A DNA stretch of 64,000 nucleotides, taken from positions 16,173,758 to 16,237,757 of the forward strand of contig CM072162.1 in the NCBI GenBank assembly GCA_036850595.1, in the 5' to 3' direction. This document shows, in pieces, positions 1-8,600 of the stretch. The notes under the pieces are model-generated. The model was not told the origin of the DNA. It made no database searches and saw nothing but the letters and a program-made list of their open reading frames with translations. Position 1 is the first letter of the stretch, and each line of letters starts with the position of its first letter. Position numbers and translations under genes: made by a program. The stretch is from Rhyacichthys aspro. Taxonomy: Eukaryota > Chordata > Actinopteri > Gobiiformes > Rhyacichthyidae.

Positions 1-234
1 TTGGGAATCCTGAACAGAACAGTGTGACAAGTTTAAAGACACCACAATAACCCAGACACTATACGGATGACTTTACAATAAATAGAACACTACAGACCGT
101 GGAATAACGAGAAAGCCCCCATCTGACAGGTCAGCTCCCGAATGCTCGTCTCCGCCTCAGCAACCGGTGCACCAAGGAAGCAGATTAAGAGGGAGGAGCG
201 AGAGCCAGGACCAGGAAGACCAGAAGGACCGGGC
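1..234 (-). other. 3' end of pol and 3' untranslated part of the element
   Basis: After RNase H an open stretch rich in Pro, Gly and Ser continues to about 90, then no coding signal is seen. Nothing here matches the LTR end at 5835-5844, so the 3' LTR begins outside the window. Confidence 0.4.
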
Positions 235-830
235 GAGTTACGGAACAGGGGCTCGAGACAGGGCGCAGCTACCACGCTTTCTGTCCCCTTCACATAGCGG
301 ATGTCCAGGCAGTAGGACTGGAAGAAGAGGGACCACCGGATTAAACGCTGGTTGGGCACTGCAGTGTGGAGAGAAAGGTTAGAGGATTGTGGTCCGTGTA
401 CACCACGACCGGGAACCACCCCCACATACACATCATAGTGTTTTAACGCCATAACAAGGGCAAGAGTCTCCTTTTCAATCACAGAATAGTTAAGCTGCAC
501 TTATTAAACTTTTTGAGAAATAGCTCACGGGTCTGTGTATCCCAGGTCATCCTGCTGTGTCAGGACCGCACCAGCGCCCACATGGCTAGCGTCCACATGA
601 AGCTGGAAAGACCGGTCAAGAAGTAGAGCTGCCAGGACAGGGGCTGTGCAGAGGAGAGCTTTCACCTGCTTAAAAGCCTGTTGACAGACAGGAGACCATT
701 CAAATTTAACATTTTTAGCAAGCAAGTTTGTTAACGGGGCCACCACAGACGAGAAATTTCTACAAAAACATCTATAGTAACCAACCAAGCCGAGGAAGCA
801 TAAGCTCCTTCTTTGTAGTAGAGTAGGAAA
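235..830 (-). pseudogene. pol: RNase H domain of pol, frameshifted
   Basis: RNase H removes the RNA template during cDNA synthesis. The first catalytic Asp lies in the His-Val-Asp-Ala-Ser motif at 591-593. The catalytic Glu lies in the Ile-Glu-Lys-Glu-Thr motif near 470. The C-terminal Gypsy pattern Asn-Gln-Arg-Leu-Ile-Arg-Trp follows near 340, and a Lys-Gly-Thr motif near 290. A frame change between about 500 and 530 separates the halves, and more damage is likely near 430. No integrase follows it, in keeping with the order INT-RT-RH. Confidence 0.8.
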
Positions 831-835
831 CTGCT

Positions 836-1560
836 CTACCGCATGGACTTCGCAGCAATAGGGCGGACCTGGCCCTGTCCTACCACCCTGCCAAGATAGG
901 TCACAGTCGCCTTCGCGAATTCACATTTTGCCAGGTTGACTGTGAGCCCTGCCCCCCCCAACCGAGTGAAAAGATCAAAAATGCACTCTAGGTGAGTTTC
1001 CCAAGTGTTAGAATACACTACAACGTCATCCAAATAAACCGCACAACCTTGCATACCAGCAACTATTCGGTTCATTAGCCGCTGAAAGGTGGCTGGTGCG
1101 CTCTCAGACCGAAAGGCATTACCGTATATGAATACAAGCCTGAAGGAGTTACAAACGCAGATATTTCTTGTGCCCGCTTTGTTAATGGCACCTGCCAGTA
1201 ACCCTTAAGGAGGTCAAATTTACTGACCAAGCTTGCTGACCCGACCTGATCCACACAGTCATCCATTCTCGGGAGAGGGAACGAATCTGATTTTGTTACA
1301 GCGTTAACTTTTCGGAAATCTGTGCAAAAACGGGGTATTGTCAGACTTTGGTACCAACAAACAAGGAGAAGCCCAGCTTGACGAGCTTGGTTCCGCAATA
1401 CCATTGTCTAGCATATATTGTACCTCAGCCCAAGTATTTGCGTTTCGATATTAACTCTGTAAAAACGTTGTTTTATTGGTTTAGCATCCCCACGTCGATG
1501 TCATGCTCCATCAAGTGTGTGCGGCCAGGTGTATCAGTAAAAAGCAAGAAAACTACTTAT
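836..1560 (-). pseudogene. pol: Reverse transcriptase domain of pol, frameshifted
   Basis: This domain copies the element RNA into DNA. The palm motifs are readable: a Thr-Asp-Phe-Arg-Lys-Val stretch near 1310; the Lys-Phe-Asp-Leu-Leu-Lys-Gly-Tyr motif A with its catalytic Asp at 1213-1215; a Met-Pro-Phe-Gly-Leu motif near 1110; and the Tyr-Leu-Asp-Asp catalytic box at 1025-1036. Frame changes occur near 1550, 1500, 1430, 1333, 1107 and at the 3' end near 830, several of them single or double base losses. The coding similarity begins within about 80 bases of the integrase stop, so integrase and RT belong to one element. Confidence 0.87.
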
Positions 1561-1630
1561 TAACTTTGCCAGCTGTGCAGAGCGTGATTCAGGCAAATGT
1601 GACAATATTGTGTCCAAATTACAGAGTGAC

Positions 1631-3109
1631 TCAGAGTTCTTTGCGACCATGGGTCACGGCGCTGTCCAAGGTACCAGTTTCGTCTACAGGGTGCGTGTCT
1701 GGACTAAACGAACGGAATTCGCGGCAGGCAGCATGTATTTCAAAGTCCGCATGTTCACTTTTATTGTCACGGGCATAGTAAGGCTTTAATAAATTTACAT
1801 GGCATAACTGCGTTTTCCTTCTACGTTCAGGTGTAGAAATTAAATAGTTCTGCTCGGATGTTTGCCTTAAGACAGTATATGGACCAGTAAATTTAGCTTG
1901 AAATGGCGAAGTGATAATAGGACACAAAGCCAACACCTGATCCCCTGGCAAAAACGAACGCACCTCAGAGCGACGGTCATACCAGCTTTTCATCTTCTCC
2001 TGAGCAGAAAGCAGTTTGTCATGAGCTACACTCCTTGCGAGATATAGTCTCTGTCGAAAACCATTGACATAGTCCAGCAAATTTTTAGGAGGTTCGGTCT
2101 CTTTCCAATTGTCAACCATAGCTGCTAATGGGCCTTTAACGGTATGTCCGAATACCAGTTCGTTCGGGCTAAACCCGGTGCCCTCGTGCGCTACCTCTCT
2201 AGCGGCCAGCATTAACCAGGGCAAACCATCTTCCCAGTCTTTACCCAGCTCCATACAGTAGGCACGCAAAAGTGACTTTAATGTCTGGTGAAAACGCTCT
2301 AAGGCTCCCTGGCTCTCAGCGTGATACGCTGTGGCTTTGTTATGTTTCACCCTGAGCTGTTTTAACACCTGTGCAAATAAATGAGATGTAAAATTTGTGC
2401 CTTGGTCTGACTGTATTATTTTGGGTATGCCGAAAACAGAGATAAATTGTGAAAGCGCACGCACCACAGATTTAGCAGTTATTGTCCGCAACGGATAGGC
2501 AGCAGGATAACGGGTGCTTTGACACATAACAGTAAGCAAATAACATGACCCAGATTTCGATTTAGGTAAAGGACCCACGCAGTCGACTATCAAATGCTCA
2601 AATGGCTCCGAGACTGCAGGAATTGGAGACAATGGATAGGGCTTTAACGTTTGATTAGGTTTAGCTGTTAGCTGACAAACATGACAGGTCTTAATGTACG
2701 AGGAAATGTCTTTCTTCATGCGAGGCCAGAAAAAATGTTTTAACAGACGGTCATAAGTTTTCCTCACGCCACAATGACCGGACTCGTCATGGGCCACTTT
2801 CAATACAGCAGGGCGGAATTTACATGGCACAACCACTTGAAAAATTGGGTTACCAACAAATCCAAAGTGCGGCATCCATTTTCTCACCAACAGCGAGTCA
2901 TTTATGAAGTAACCACACACGCAGTCGGCCGCCTCGGTCTCAGCACGTACTTGACCGAAAAGCTGTTCCAAAGAGGAGTCAGCCTGCTGCTCTGCTACCA
3001 GCTCACTGCGAGACAAAGACATAGGAAAATCAGACAAAGGTAACGACAGGTTTTGTATACTTTCCCCCTCTTTACCAGACGCTGCGCCATGGCGCGAGTC
3101 ACGGCACAT
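1631..3109 (-). CDS. pol: Integrase of the Gmr1-type element, 492 codons, open
   Basis: Integrase inserts the element cDNA into host DNA. In the 492-residue frame the N-terminal HHCC zinc finger uses His107, His112, Cys142 and Cys145. The catalytic triad is Asp176, Asp235 and Glu271, with exactly 35 residues between the last two, as in the D,D35E family. A GPY/F module (Gly409-Pro-Tyr) lies in the C-terminal domain, and I see no chromodomain after it. The first 15 or so residues may be an artefact of an upstream frameshift; the natural protein would be cut from a longer pol. This is the only domain of the element without a stop or frameshift. Reverse transcriptase follows rather than precedes it, which places the element in the Gmr1 group. 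Confidence 0.9.
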   Translation of the reverse strand: MCRDSRHGAASGKEGESIQNLSLPLSDFPMSLSRSELVAEQQADSSLEQLFGQVRAETEAADCVCGYFINDSLLVRKWMPHFGFVGNPIFQVVVPCKFRPAVLKVAHDESGHCGVRKTYDRLLKHFFWPRMKKDISSYIKTCHVCQLTAKPNQTLKPYPLSPIPAVSEPFEHLIVDCVGPLPKSKSGSCYLLTVMCQSTRYPAAYPLRTITAKSVVRALSQFISVFGIPKIIQSDQGTNFTSHLFAQVLKQLRVKHNKATAYHAESQGALERFHQTLKSLLRAYCMELGKDWEDGLPWLMLAAREVAHEGTGFSPNELVFGHTVKGPLAAMVDNWKETEPPKNLLDYVNGFRQRLYLARSVAHDKLLSAQEKMKSWYDRRSEVRSFLPGDQVLALCPIITSPFQAKFTGPYTVLRQTSEQNYLISTPERRRKTQLCHVNLLKPYYARDNKSEHADFEIHAACREFRSFSPDTHPVDETGTLDSAVTHGRKEL

Positions 3110-3560
3110 GCTGTGAAGACTTCGGGAAAATCACGGCCACTCTCATCTGGCTGGGTCACCACCAGTGGCCCCGGTTGAGCTGCTGTCAGCAAAGTCACCG
3201 GAGAGGCGTCAGACCACACGCGCTCCCGCAAGATCGTTACCGAGAATAACCGAAACCCCTTCTATTGGCAACGCTGGACGCACGGCTAACGCAGTCTCAC
3301 CATGGAACAATTCACATTCTAACAGGAGTTTATGCAATGGGACAAAAGAACATTTAACCCCATCCCCGAACTGGAACGCAGGTACCTGTTTCAGACTTCT
3401 CAGACAGGGGCAAAACACCAGCTAGCAAGAAAGAATCAAACGCCCCTGTGTCCCGTAGTATTTTTACGGGTACTTTTCTGTCACTACCCAGCATAGACAC
3501 AAAACCTTCTCTAATAAAAGGGGAGTATGAGTCCAGAGCGTCTGAGCTAGCTTCCTTTAT
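3090..3560 (-). pseudogene. pol: Retropepsin-like aspartic protease domain of pol, frameshifted
   Basis: This domain would cleave the polyprotein. The catalytic motif Asp-Thr-Gly-Ala is encoded at 3441-3452, followed by hydrophobic residues as in retropepsins. The second signature, Ile-Leu-Gly-Asn-Asp-Leu, lies at 3224-3247, the usual ILGxD element near the end of Gypsy proteases. A linker with a Val-Thr-Arg-Ala motif, typical of the tail of this protease type, follows to about 3100. Three frame changes are needed, near 3360, 3220 and 3070, so the domain is dead in this copy. It sits between the gag zinc knuckle and the integrase. Confidence 0.8.
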
Positions 3561-3599
3561 TTGCGAGTTAACAGGGTTACGCACAGGCGCGGCCAAACC

Positions 3600-4719
3600 A
3601 GCACCTTTAGGTTTTACATGCGGGGATGCAGACCTAGATTTTAACAACAGACAGTCAGCTTTCCAATGGCCGCGTTTGTGACAATAGTTACAGACTTTAT
3701 TCCCGTCACGCGAGGTAGAAGGCTTATCAGCCTGACGCATATCGCCGGATCGATTAAAATATGTACTACGCTCGCTCTGTAATTTCTACCATTTGCAAAC
3801 GGTGTTTTGTGTGTTAAAACATAGTCATCAGCAAGTGCCGCGGCCCCAGCTGCAGTGTCTGCTTTTTGCTCGCATATGTATGCGGCTACCGCATCAGAGA
3901 CTGAATTTTTAAGCTGTTCTAAAACAACTAATTCACACAGCTGCTCAAACGTCTTTACCCCCGCTGCAGAACACCAGCGCGTAAAGTGCATTTTTAAGTC
4001 TCGCGCAAATTCCAAATGGCTCTGCCCTGTGGCTTTTCTACAAGTTCTGAATCGTTGTCTATATGACTCTGGTACCAATTCAAAAGCCTTTAGAACTGCA
4101 GCCTTTACCTTAAGGTAGTCCTGACAATCCGAAGACGATAATGTTGACAAAGCCTCCTGAGCTCGGCCCACAAACGCACATTGCAGCAACATGGTGCGCG
4201 CCAGATCTGTCCATTTCCGTGCTTCGGCACACGCTCAAAAATCAAGAAGAAGGAATCAGGGTCATCTTCAGAGAACTTGGGCAACAGGCGCAGGTTACTA
4301 ACTACATCAAAAGTTTCATCCAGGTCTACATATAAACCAGAAGAGGAGCGCCCGGCCGTTTCGTTTAATTTACTCTGTCTTATTACTTCCAGTTTTGCCC
4401 GTTCTATCTCCAAATTAACCCTATTGTTTTCTAGTTCCAACCTCTGTTTCTCCCTTTGGAGCAACAACAATTCTTTTTGTTGTTCAAATGTAAGCCCTAG
4501 TGGCAAAGCAGTGGCATCAGACAACGAAACAGGTGGCTTTAAAAGTAAAACACCCTTTTCACACAAATTTGTGACTAGAATAGATTTTACATTTTCTTTT
4601 CCACGTCTGGCATCTATGTCAATTTCATAGTGCTTTCCAATTTCCAACAACTGTTCCTTCGTACACTGGTCCAAAAATTCAATGGACGGAGACTCAAAAA
4701 ACTCCGCAACAATCACCAT
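3600..4719 (-). pseudogene. gag: gag polyprotein (capsid and CCHC nucleocapsid), frameshifted
   Basis: Gag is the structural particle protein that binds the element RNA. The start chosen is the ATG at 4719, after which the protein reads as a Gypsy-type gag N-terminus. A second in-frame ATG at 4818 adds only a hydrophobic, unlikely extension. A charged Leu/Glu/Lys-rich segment around 4330-4480 looks like a coiled coil. It is followed by a capsid-like helical region and a CCHC zinc knuckle (C-X2-C-X4-H-X4-C) at 3651-3692. Reading moves to a new frame near 4230 and again near 3780, so no single frame spans it. Protease follows directly, suggesting gag and pol were one frame or separated by a programmed shift. 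Domain identity is clear, but the exact end is arbitrary because the coding flows into pol. Confidence 0.8.
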
Positions 4720-5451
4720 ATCTGCCCCCAAAAAACAAGCACACCCAAAATCAATGTAAGATAAAGTGAAGACCACAATGTGCACAAAACTGAAACTAAA
4801 CAGACCAGTGTGCCCCACTATCTTACCTGCCTAACCAAGATTTACCTGACCACAAGCTCATCCCTAGTCTTCATGTGGCTAGTGGCGGCGGGAGTTTTAA
4901 GCACAACGCCCGATGGAGAGGAAAAGCAACCAGGATCTGGCGACTCCCTACATCCACGGATATGCTCCCGAGACAAGGTGCTCTAACCGCGGTCACCCCA
5001 GCACTACGAAAAACAACAAACAGGCAGTACCCAAAGGAGTAAAGCCTCTGTGCCTGACAGGGGAACACGGGACTGTGAACAAGGACAAATGTGCACAAAA
5101 CACTTCACTTACCTTGATTTAAGTGAAAAGTGGGCAAGAAATGCTGCTCCGCTCTCAAAAACTCGACGCACCAAAAAGAACCCAAACCGTGTCTCTACAA
5201 ACAAAGTGCATCTTTCCCGCTGCTAGCACACAAAGAAACCTGCACTGAAGGATTCCCCTTTCTGGGAAAACCCCACCAAAAAGTGAGCGTGACGTCACTC
5301 ACGGCGCTCATTCACAAAAGTAGGTCAAATTCTTTCGCGCCAAACAAAGTACAACAAAGAACAAAGGCATCCACAAAAAACGAATTAGGCCCACCAAAAC
5401 AAGATAATATAACTTTAAACGCGTAAAAAAAAAAAAAAAAAACGGATTAAA
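4720..5451 (-). other. Untranslated leader of the retrotransposon
   Basis: About 730 bases separate the primer site from the gag start. No long open frame with recognisable domains is present. Close to the primer site is an uninterrupted run of 18 A on the plus strand (5425-5442), T on the element's RNA strand. The leader would carry packaging signals, but none can be identified from sequence alone. Confidence 0.55.
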
Positions 5452-5465
5452 CGGACGAGCCCCCA
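5452..5465 (-). other. Primer binding site matching tRNA-Pro
   Basis: Three bases inside the LTR the minus strand reads TGGGGGCTCGTCCG. These are the first 14 bases of the primer binding site complementary to the 3' end of tRNA-Pro, as used for example by murine leukaemia viruses. Beyond base 14 the match is lost and the sequence runs through a few bases into a T tract. The position fixes the orientation of the element and the inner edge of the LTR. Confidence 0.8.
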
Positions 5466-5528
5466 CTTTGTTACGACCTGGCTCTAGTAGCCGTAACAAA
5501 AGGTGAGACACGGCGAACGTTCCAAATA

Positions 5529-5534
5529 TTTATT
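5529..5534 (-). terminator. AATAAA polyadenylation signal in the LTR
   Basis: The plus strand reads TTTATT, so the minus strand carries the canonical AATAAA, 60 bases before the inner end of the LTR and downstream of the TATA-like box. In the 3' LTR this would end the element's RNA. In this copy it also lies in sense within a macrod2 intron. Confidence 0.5.
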
Positions 5535-5602
5535 AACAAAAGTTCAAATAATAAAGCATGTAGTATGGGCGTCAGTTGTGAATCTGGATGGGTGTGTGCG
5601 AG

Positions 5603-5608
5603 TATATA
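5603..5608 (-). promoter_or_regulatory. TATA-like box in the LTR
   Basis: The minus strand reads CATATATACT at 5610-5601. It lies about 235 bases into the LTR and about 70 bases upstream of an AATAAA, the spacing expected at a U3/R boundary. Transcription would start roughly 25-30 bases further on, near 5575. This is inferred from motif and position only. Confidence 0.45.
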
Positions 5609-8600
5609 TGAGTGAGGTGTTGTGCAGTGTTGTGCAGTGATGGCATGGTAAAACAAAACGAGAAGTCGGCGGCGCTGCAGCGTCAGGCTGCACAGCCGAG
5701 AGGAATGGAGATGCGGAGAGGGCGGACACCGGTGGAAACAGGGCTTTTATCCCGGATAGGACCACTGGGCCCAGGTGGCTCCCATCAGTCCAGCTCCACC
5801 TCCAAAACAAAAACACATTAAAGACCAAGGCAGGGGCCGTCACAGTAATGAAGAAGCCTCTTCAGCAGCAGAGCCATTTAAAAGTATTCTTTAGGAGCCT
5901 GTCCTGACTTCTGGTGACAGGTATTTGGGATTCACATTAAAGCGTCATTTTTCAGACATGTGACCAATGGTGCAACATAGACTTTCCTGACAAATTTGTC
6001 AATTAATATAGATTGTCAAATAATTAGAATGATGGAATACATGCGGTGAGTCTAGGGGGAGCAGTGGGAGTGTGAAGGATTGGGTCATTTTCAAATCATA
6101 AAGATGAGAGGTGGTGCAGCTGCGAACCAGGTCAGAGGGGAATGATGAAGGGCAGACTAATATGAGGGCTGTGTCTATGATCCATGACTGCATCAGTAAT
6201 GATCTGACCTCTGGACAGCCACTGGACTGAAACAACCTCTCCTGATGAGGCAAAGAGTATATGCCAAAGTGGGTTATGCATAAGAGCTCTTTATTGACCA
6301 TTCTTTCTGCTGAGCTTGAAATGATTGGATATGTCTCTATATGACTCTGACATTTTTAATGCTGGTCTTAATTTGCCAATTTTATTTGTCTAATTTGTCT
6401 TAAAAGCTCAGATTGTGACCTGTCAACAAACAAGAACAAACAATACTTTTCAATGTTTTTTTTTTTTAACCAATTTCTTTGACCTGTGTTGCATTTTGAG
6501 TAATAAATAACTGGGGGCTTAGGGATCAAGTCATAGCTGTGGCTCATAGACAAAGATGATTCTAAATGAATGACTAGGACAATGTAAGGGCTAAGGGCTC
6601 TTGTTAAAATTGTGGCTATGGCACTAAATGTCTAAATCATTCCTATAAAGACTAAATAAATGCATACCTTGAATCTTTTTTTAATATATGTAGTCTACTC
6701 TCAAAAACTCTTCATTAGGACCACTTACTGTATATAGTGATTAAGTGTGCAATTTATAATCACTGAATCTTTTAAAGAAGCATCATTGCAAACTAAGCAA
6801 TAAGGTTTGTAATGGGAAATGCTATTTTCATTAAGTTCTATCTATATTCAACATACAGATTTATTTTAAGTAGCGGTATTGTATTCAGGACTGAACTATA
6901 CTACTACATACATAAACATACCCTCTAATAAAACAGATAGGACGTCCTTAGTTGAATGCTATTGAATTAGATGGATTTCTTCTTGCTGTGAGTTCATCCC
7001 TCCTGTTGAGCCTCTTTAAATCTACAACCCCTCTGACACCTTCACTGTGCTGCCAATCCCCTTATTGACCGCCGATAGGTTGGATCACATGTCAAGTTGA
7101 AGGATTGGCGTCTTGTGCGGATGTGTCGGGCACTGTGTCTACTCATCTGCTCTCTGGGATCATCTGGGGCCATCCAGCTTGCTTGTCAAATCCACTAATA
7201 TTTTCATGTTTCTCTTTAGTCAATATCTGCTCAGTGGTAGGGAGCTGGCCAATACAAGCTTAGCCAGCCTTCTTGAAGGGATGCTAGTGTGCAGCCAGGT
7301 ATAGATATTCTCTAAGCCGAACACCATTGCCTGAGCTTATTTTGATGAAGTTATTACTGTGTGTGTTTCTCCACACACTAACAGCAAACCCCTGTGGGAA
7401 ACTGCAAGCAATGGATGTTTTTCCCCCAAAAGAAATCTATTGATGTTCACAAAGAAAGATAAAGAAACAGATTTGAAATAAATCCATTTGGATTTTTCCT
7501 CCAGTGTTTGCAGGGTTGGAGTTGTCTCTGAGCGTATGTTTAGTATGTCCAGTTTCTCCATTCAGCTGCCTGTTTGCTCATTCAGGGTCCGCACGATTCT
7601 GAGGGGGTTTCCTGGGAGAAAAAATGTGGTCCAGCCAGGTCTTCTGCAAGTTGAGTGTTACACAAAGCTGTCAGACAAATGGGAATCCAATCACTGCTTT
7701 TTGTGGCAAACAAGCCTGAAAACTATCCAAAACTGGATCTGACAGGCTCCTGACAGCAGCACTAAGCTACAAACCTGCGATTTGTCTTACCACAATGCAA
7801 ACGCTAGTATTTCAGAAATATAGATAATGTGAGTCAAACCGTGTCTTTGTCCTGCGTTTTCTTATTATCATGCTCTCGTGCTTTGTAACCCAGCTATTAC
7901 AGGATGAGTGAAAGAGTGCGTGGGCTGCATTATCCCTCGCTACTAGAAAATGGTAATAGCTTTCGCTCAGGTTTTACCCATGTGTGGTGTTTTTCCTGTG
8001 AAGCTAAATGCCACAAGGTCACAGGGAACGCTCATTAGAAAGTACTCGTGTTCACAAACACCTTCTTCTGGCTAAAGCTTTTACCCCTTTGTTACTTTTC
8101 AAACAGTCCATACACAGATGCCAACACAATGTTCATCCGCATCTATGCTTTTTTATTCTTTGTGCTTATCCCTGTGCGAGCTAGCGCCAAACCCTCAAAG
8201 AGAAGCGTCATTAAAGCCTGTTTTTCTTTCAGATCCAAAAGGCGACACTATTAGTTGTGTAGTATTCATTATTTCATCTCTGAGACGGCTGGCATTTGCC
8301 ACCCATACTCAGACATATCTGCTCATTATGTTACAACACCGGCCTGTGATACCAACAACTTTTGGCTTTTAGAAGTACATTTTCATCTTATGGCATGTCT
8401 CAAAGCAAAAACAGAAAACCAAGTGTGAATGCACATGTCAAAATCACATTTCACAATGGCTAATGCAGGTTCAGACAGATTTACATGCTGCTGAGTGCAA
8501 CACAAGATACGTGTAATAGCAGGAAATAAAAACAGAAAAAAGTGGTCCTGAGAGCTGTACCATATGGCTGTGTGGGCGACATCAAACGGGAAACGCAAGC

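Larger units (their letters stand above)
1..5844 (-). mobile_element. Gmr1-type Ty3/Gypsy LTR retrotransposon, partial and degraded
   Basis: Read on the minus strand, the element runs 5' LTR, tRNA primer site, leader, gag, protease, integrase, reverse transcriptase, RNase H. It is cut by the left window edge, so the 3' LTR and polypurine tract are not seen. The domain order with integrase before RT is unlike ordinary Gypsy elements (PR-RT-RH-INT) and matches the Gmr1 group described from deuterostomes including fish. The spacer from integrase to RT is continuous coding-like sequence with no LTR or other junction, so the order is not explained by two elements side by side. Roughly ten frameshifts break gag, protease, RT and RNase H, so this copy cannot act autonomously. 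It lies in an intron of macrod2 in the same orientation as the gene. The family call rests on motifs and order; no tree was computed. Confidence 0.9.
5469..5844 (-). repeat. 5' LTR of the Gmr1-type element
   Basis: On the minus strand the LTR begins TGTGACGGCC at 5844 and ends GGTCGTAACA at 5469, giving 376 bp with the usual TG...CA ends and an imperfect terminal inverted repeat (8 of 10 positions agree). A TATA-like box and a polyadenylation signal lie inside in the correct order. The primer binding site starts three bases past the inner end. A 10-bp direct repeat (GTTGTGCAGT twice, 5619-5638) lies in the U3 part. The partner LTR is outside the window, so LTR-LTR divergence and the target duplication cannot be read. 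Confidence 0.85.

Noticed and set aside
4820..5122. Plus-strand open frames in the retroelement leader
   Set aside because: They are antisense to the element, without motifs, and lie in its untranslated leader.
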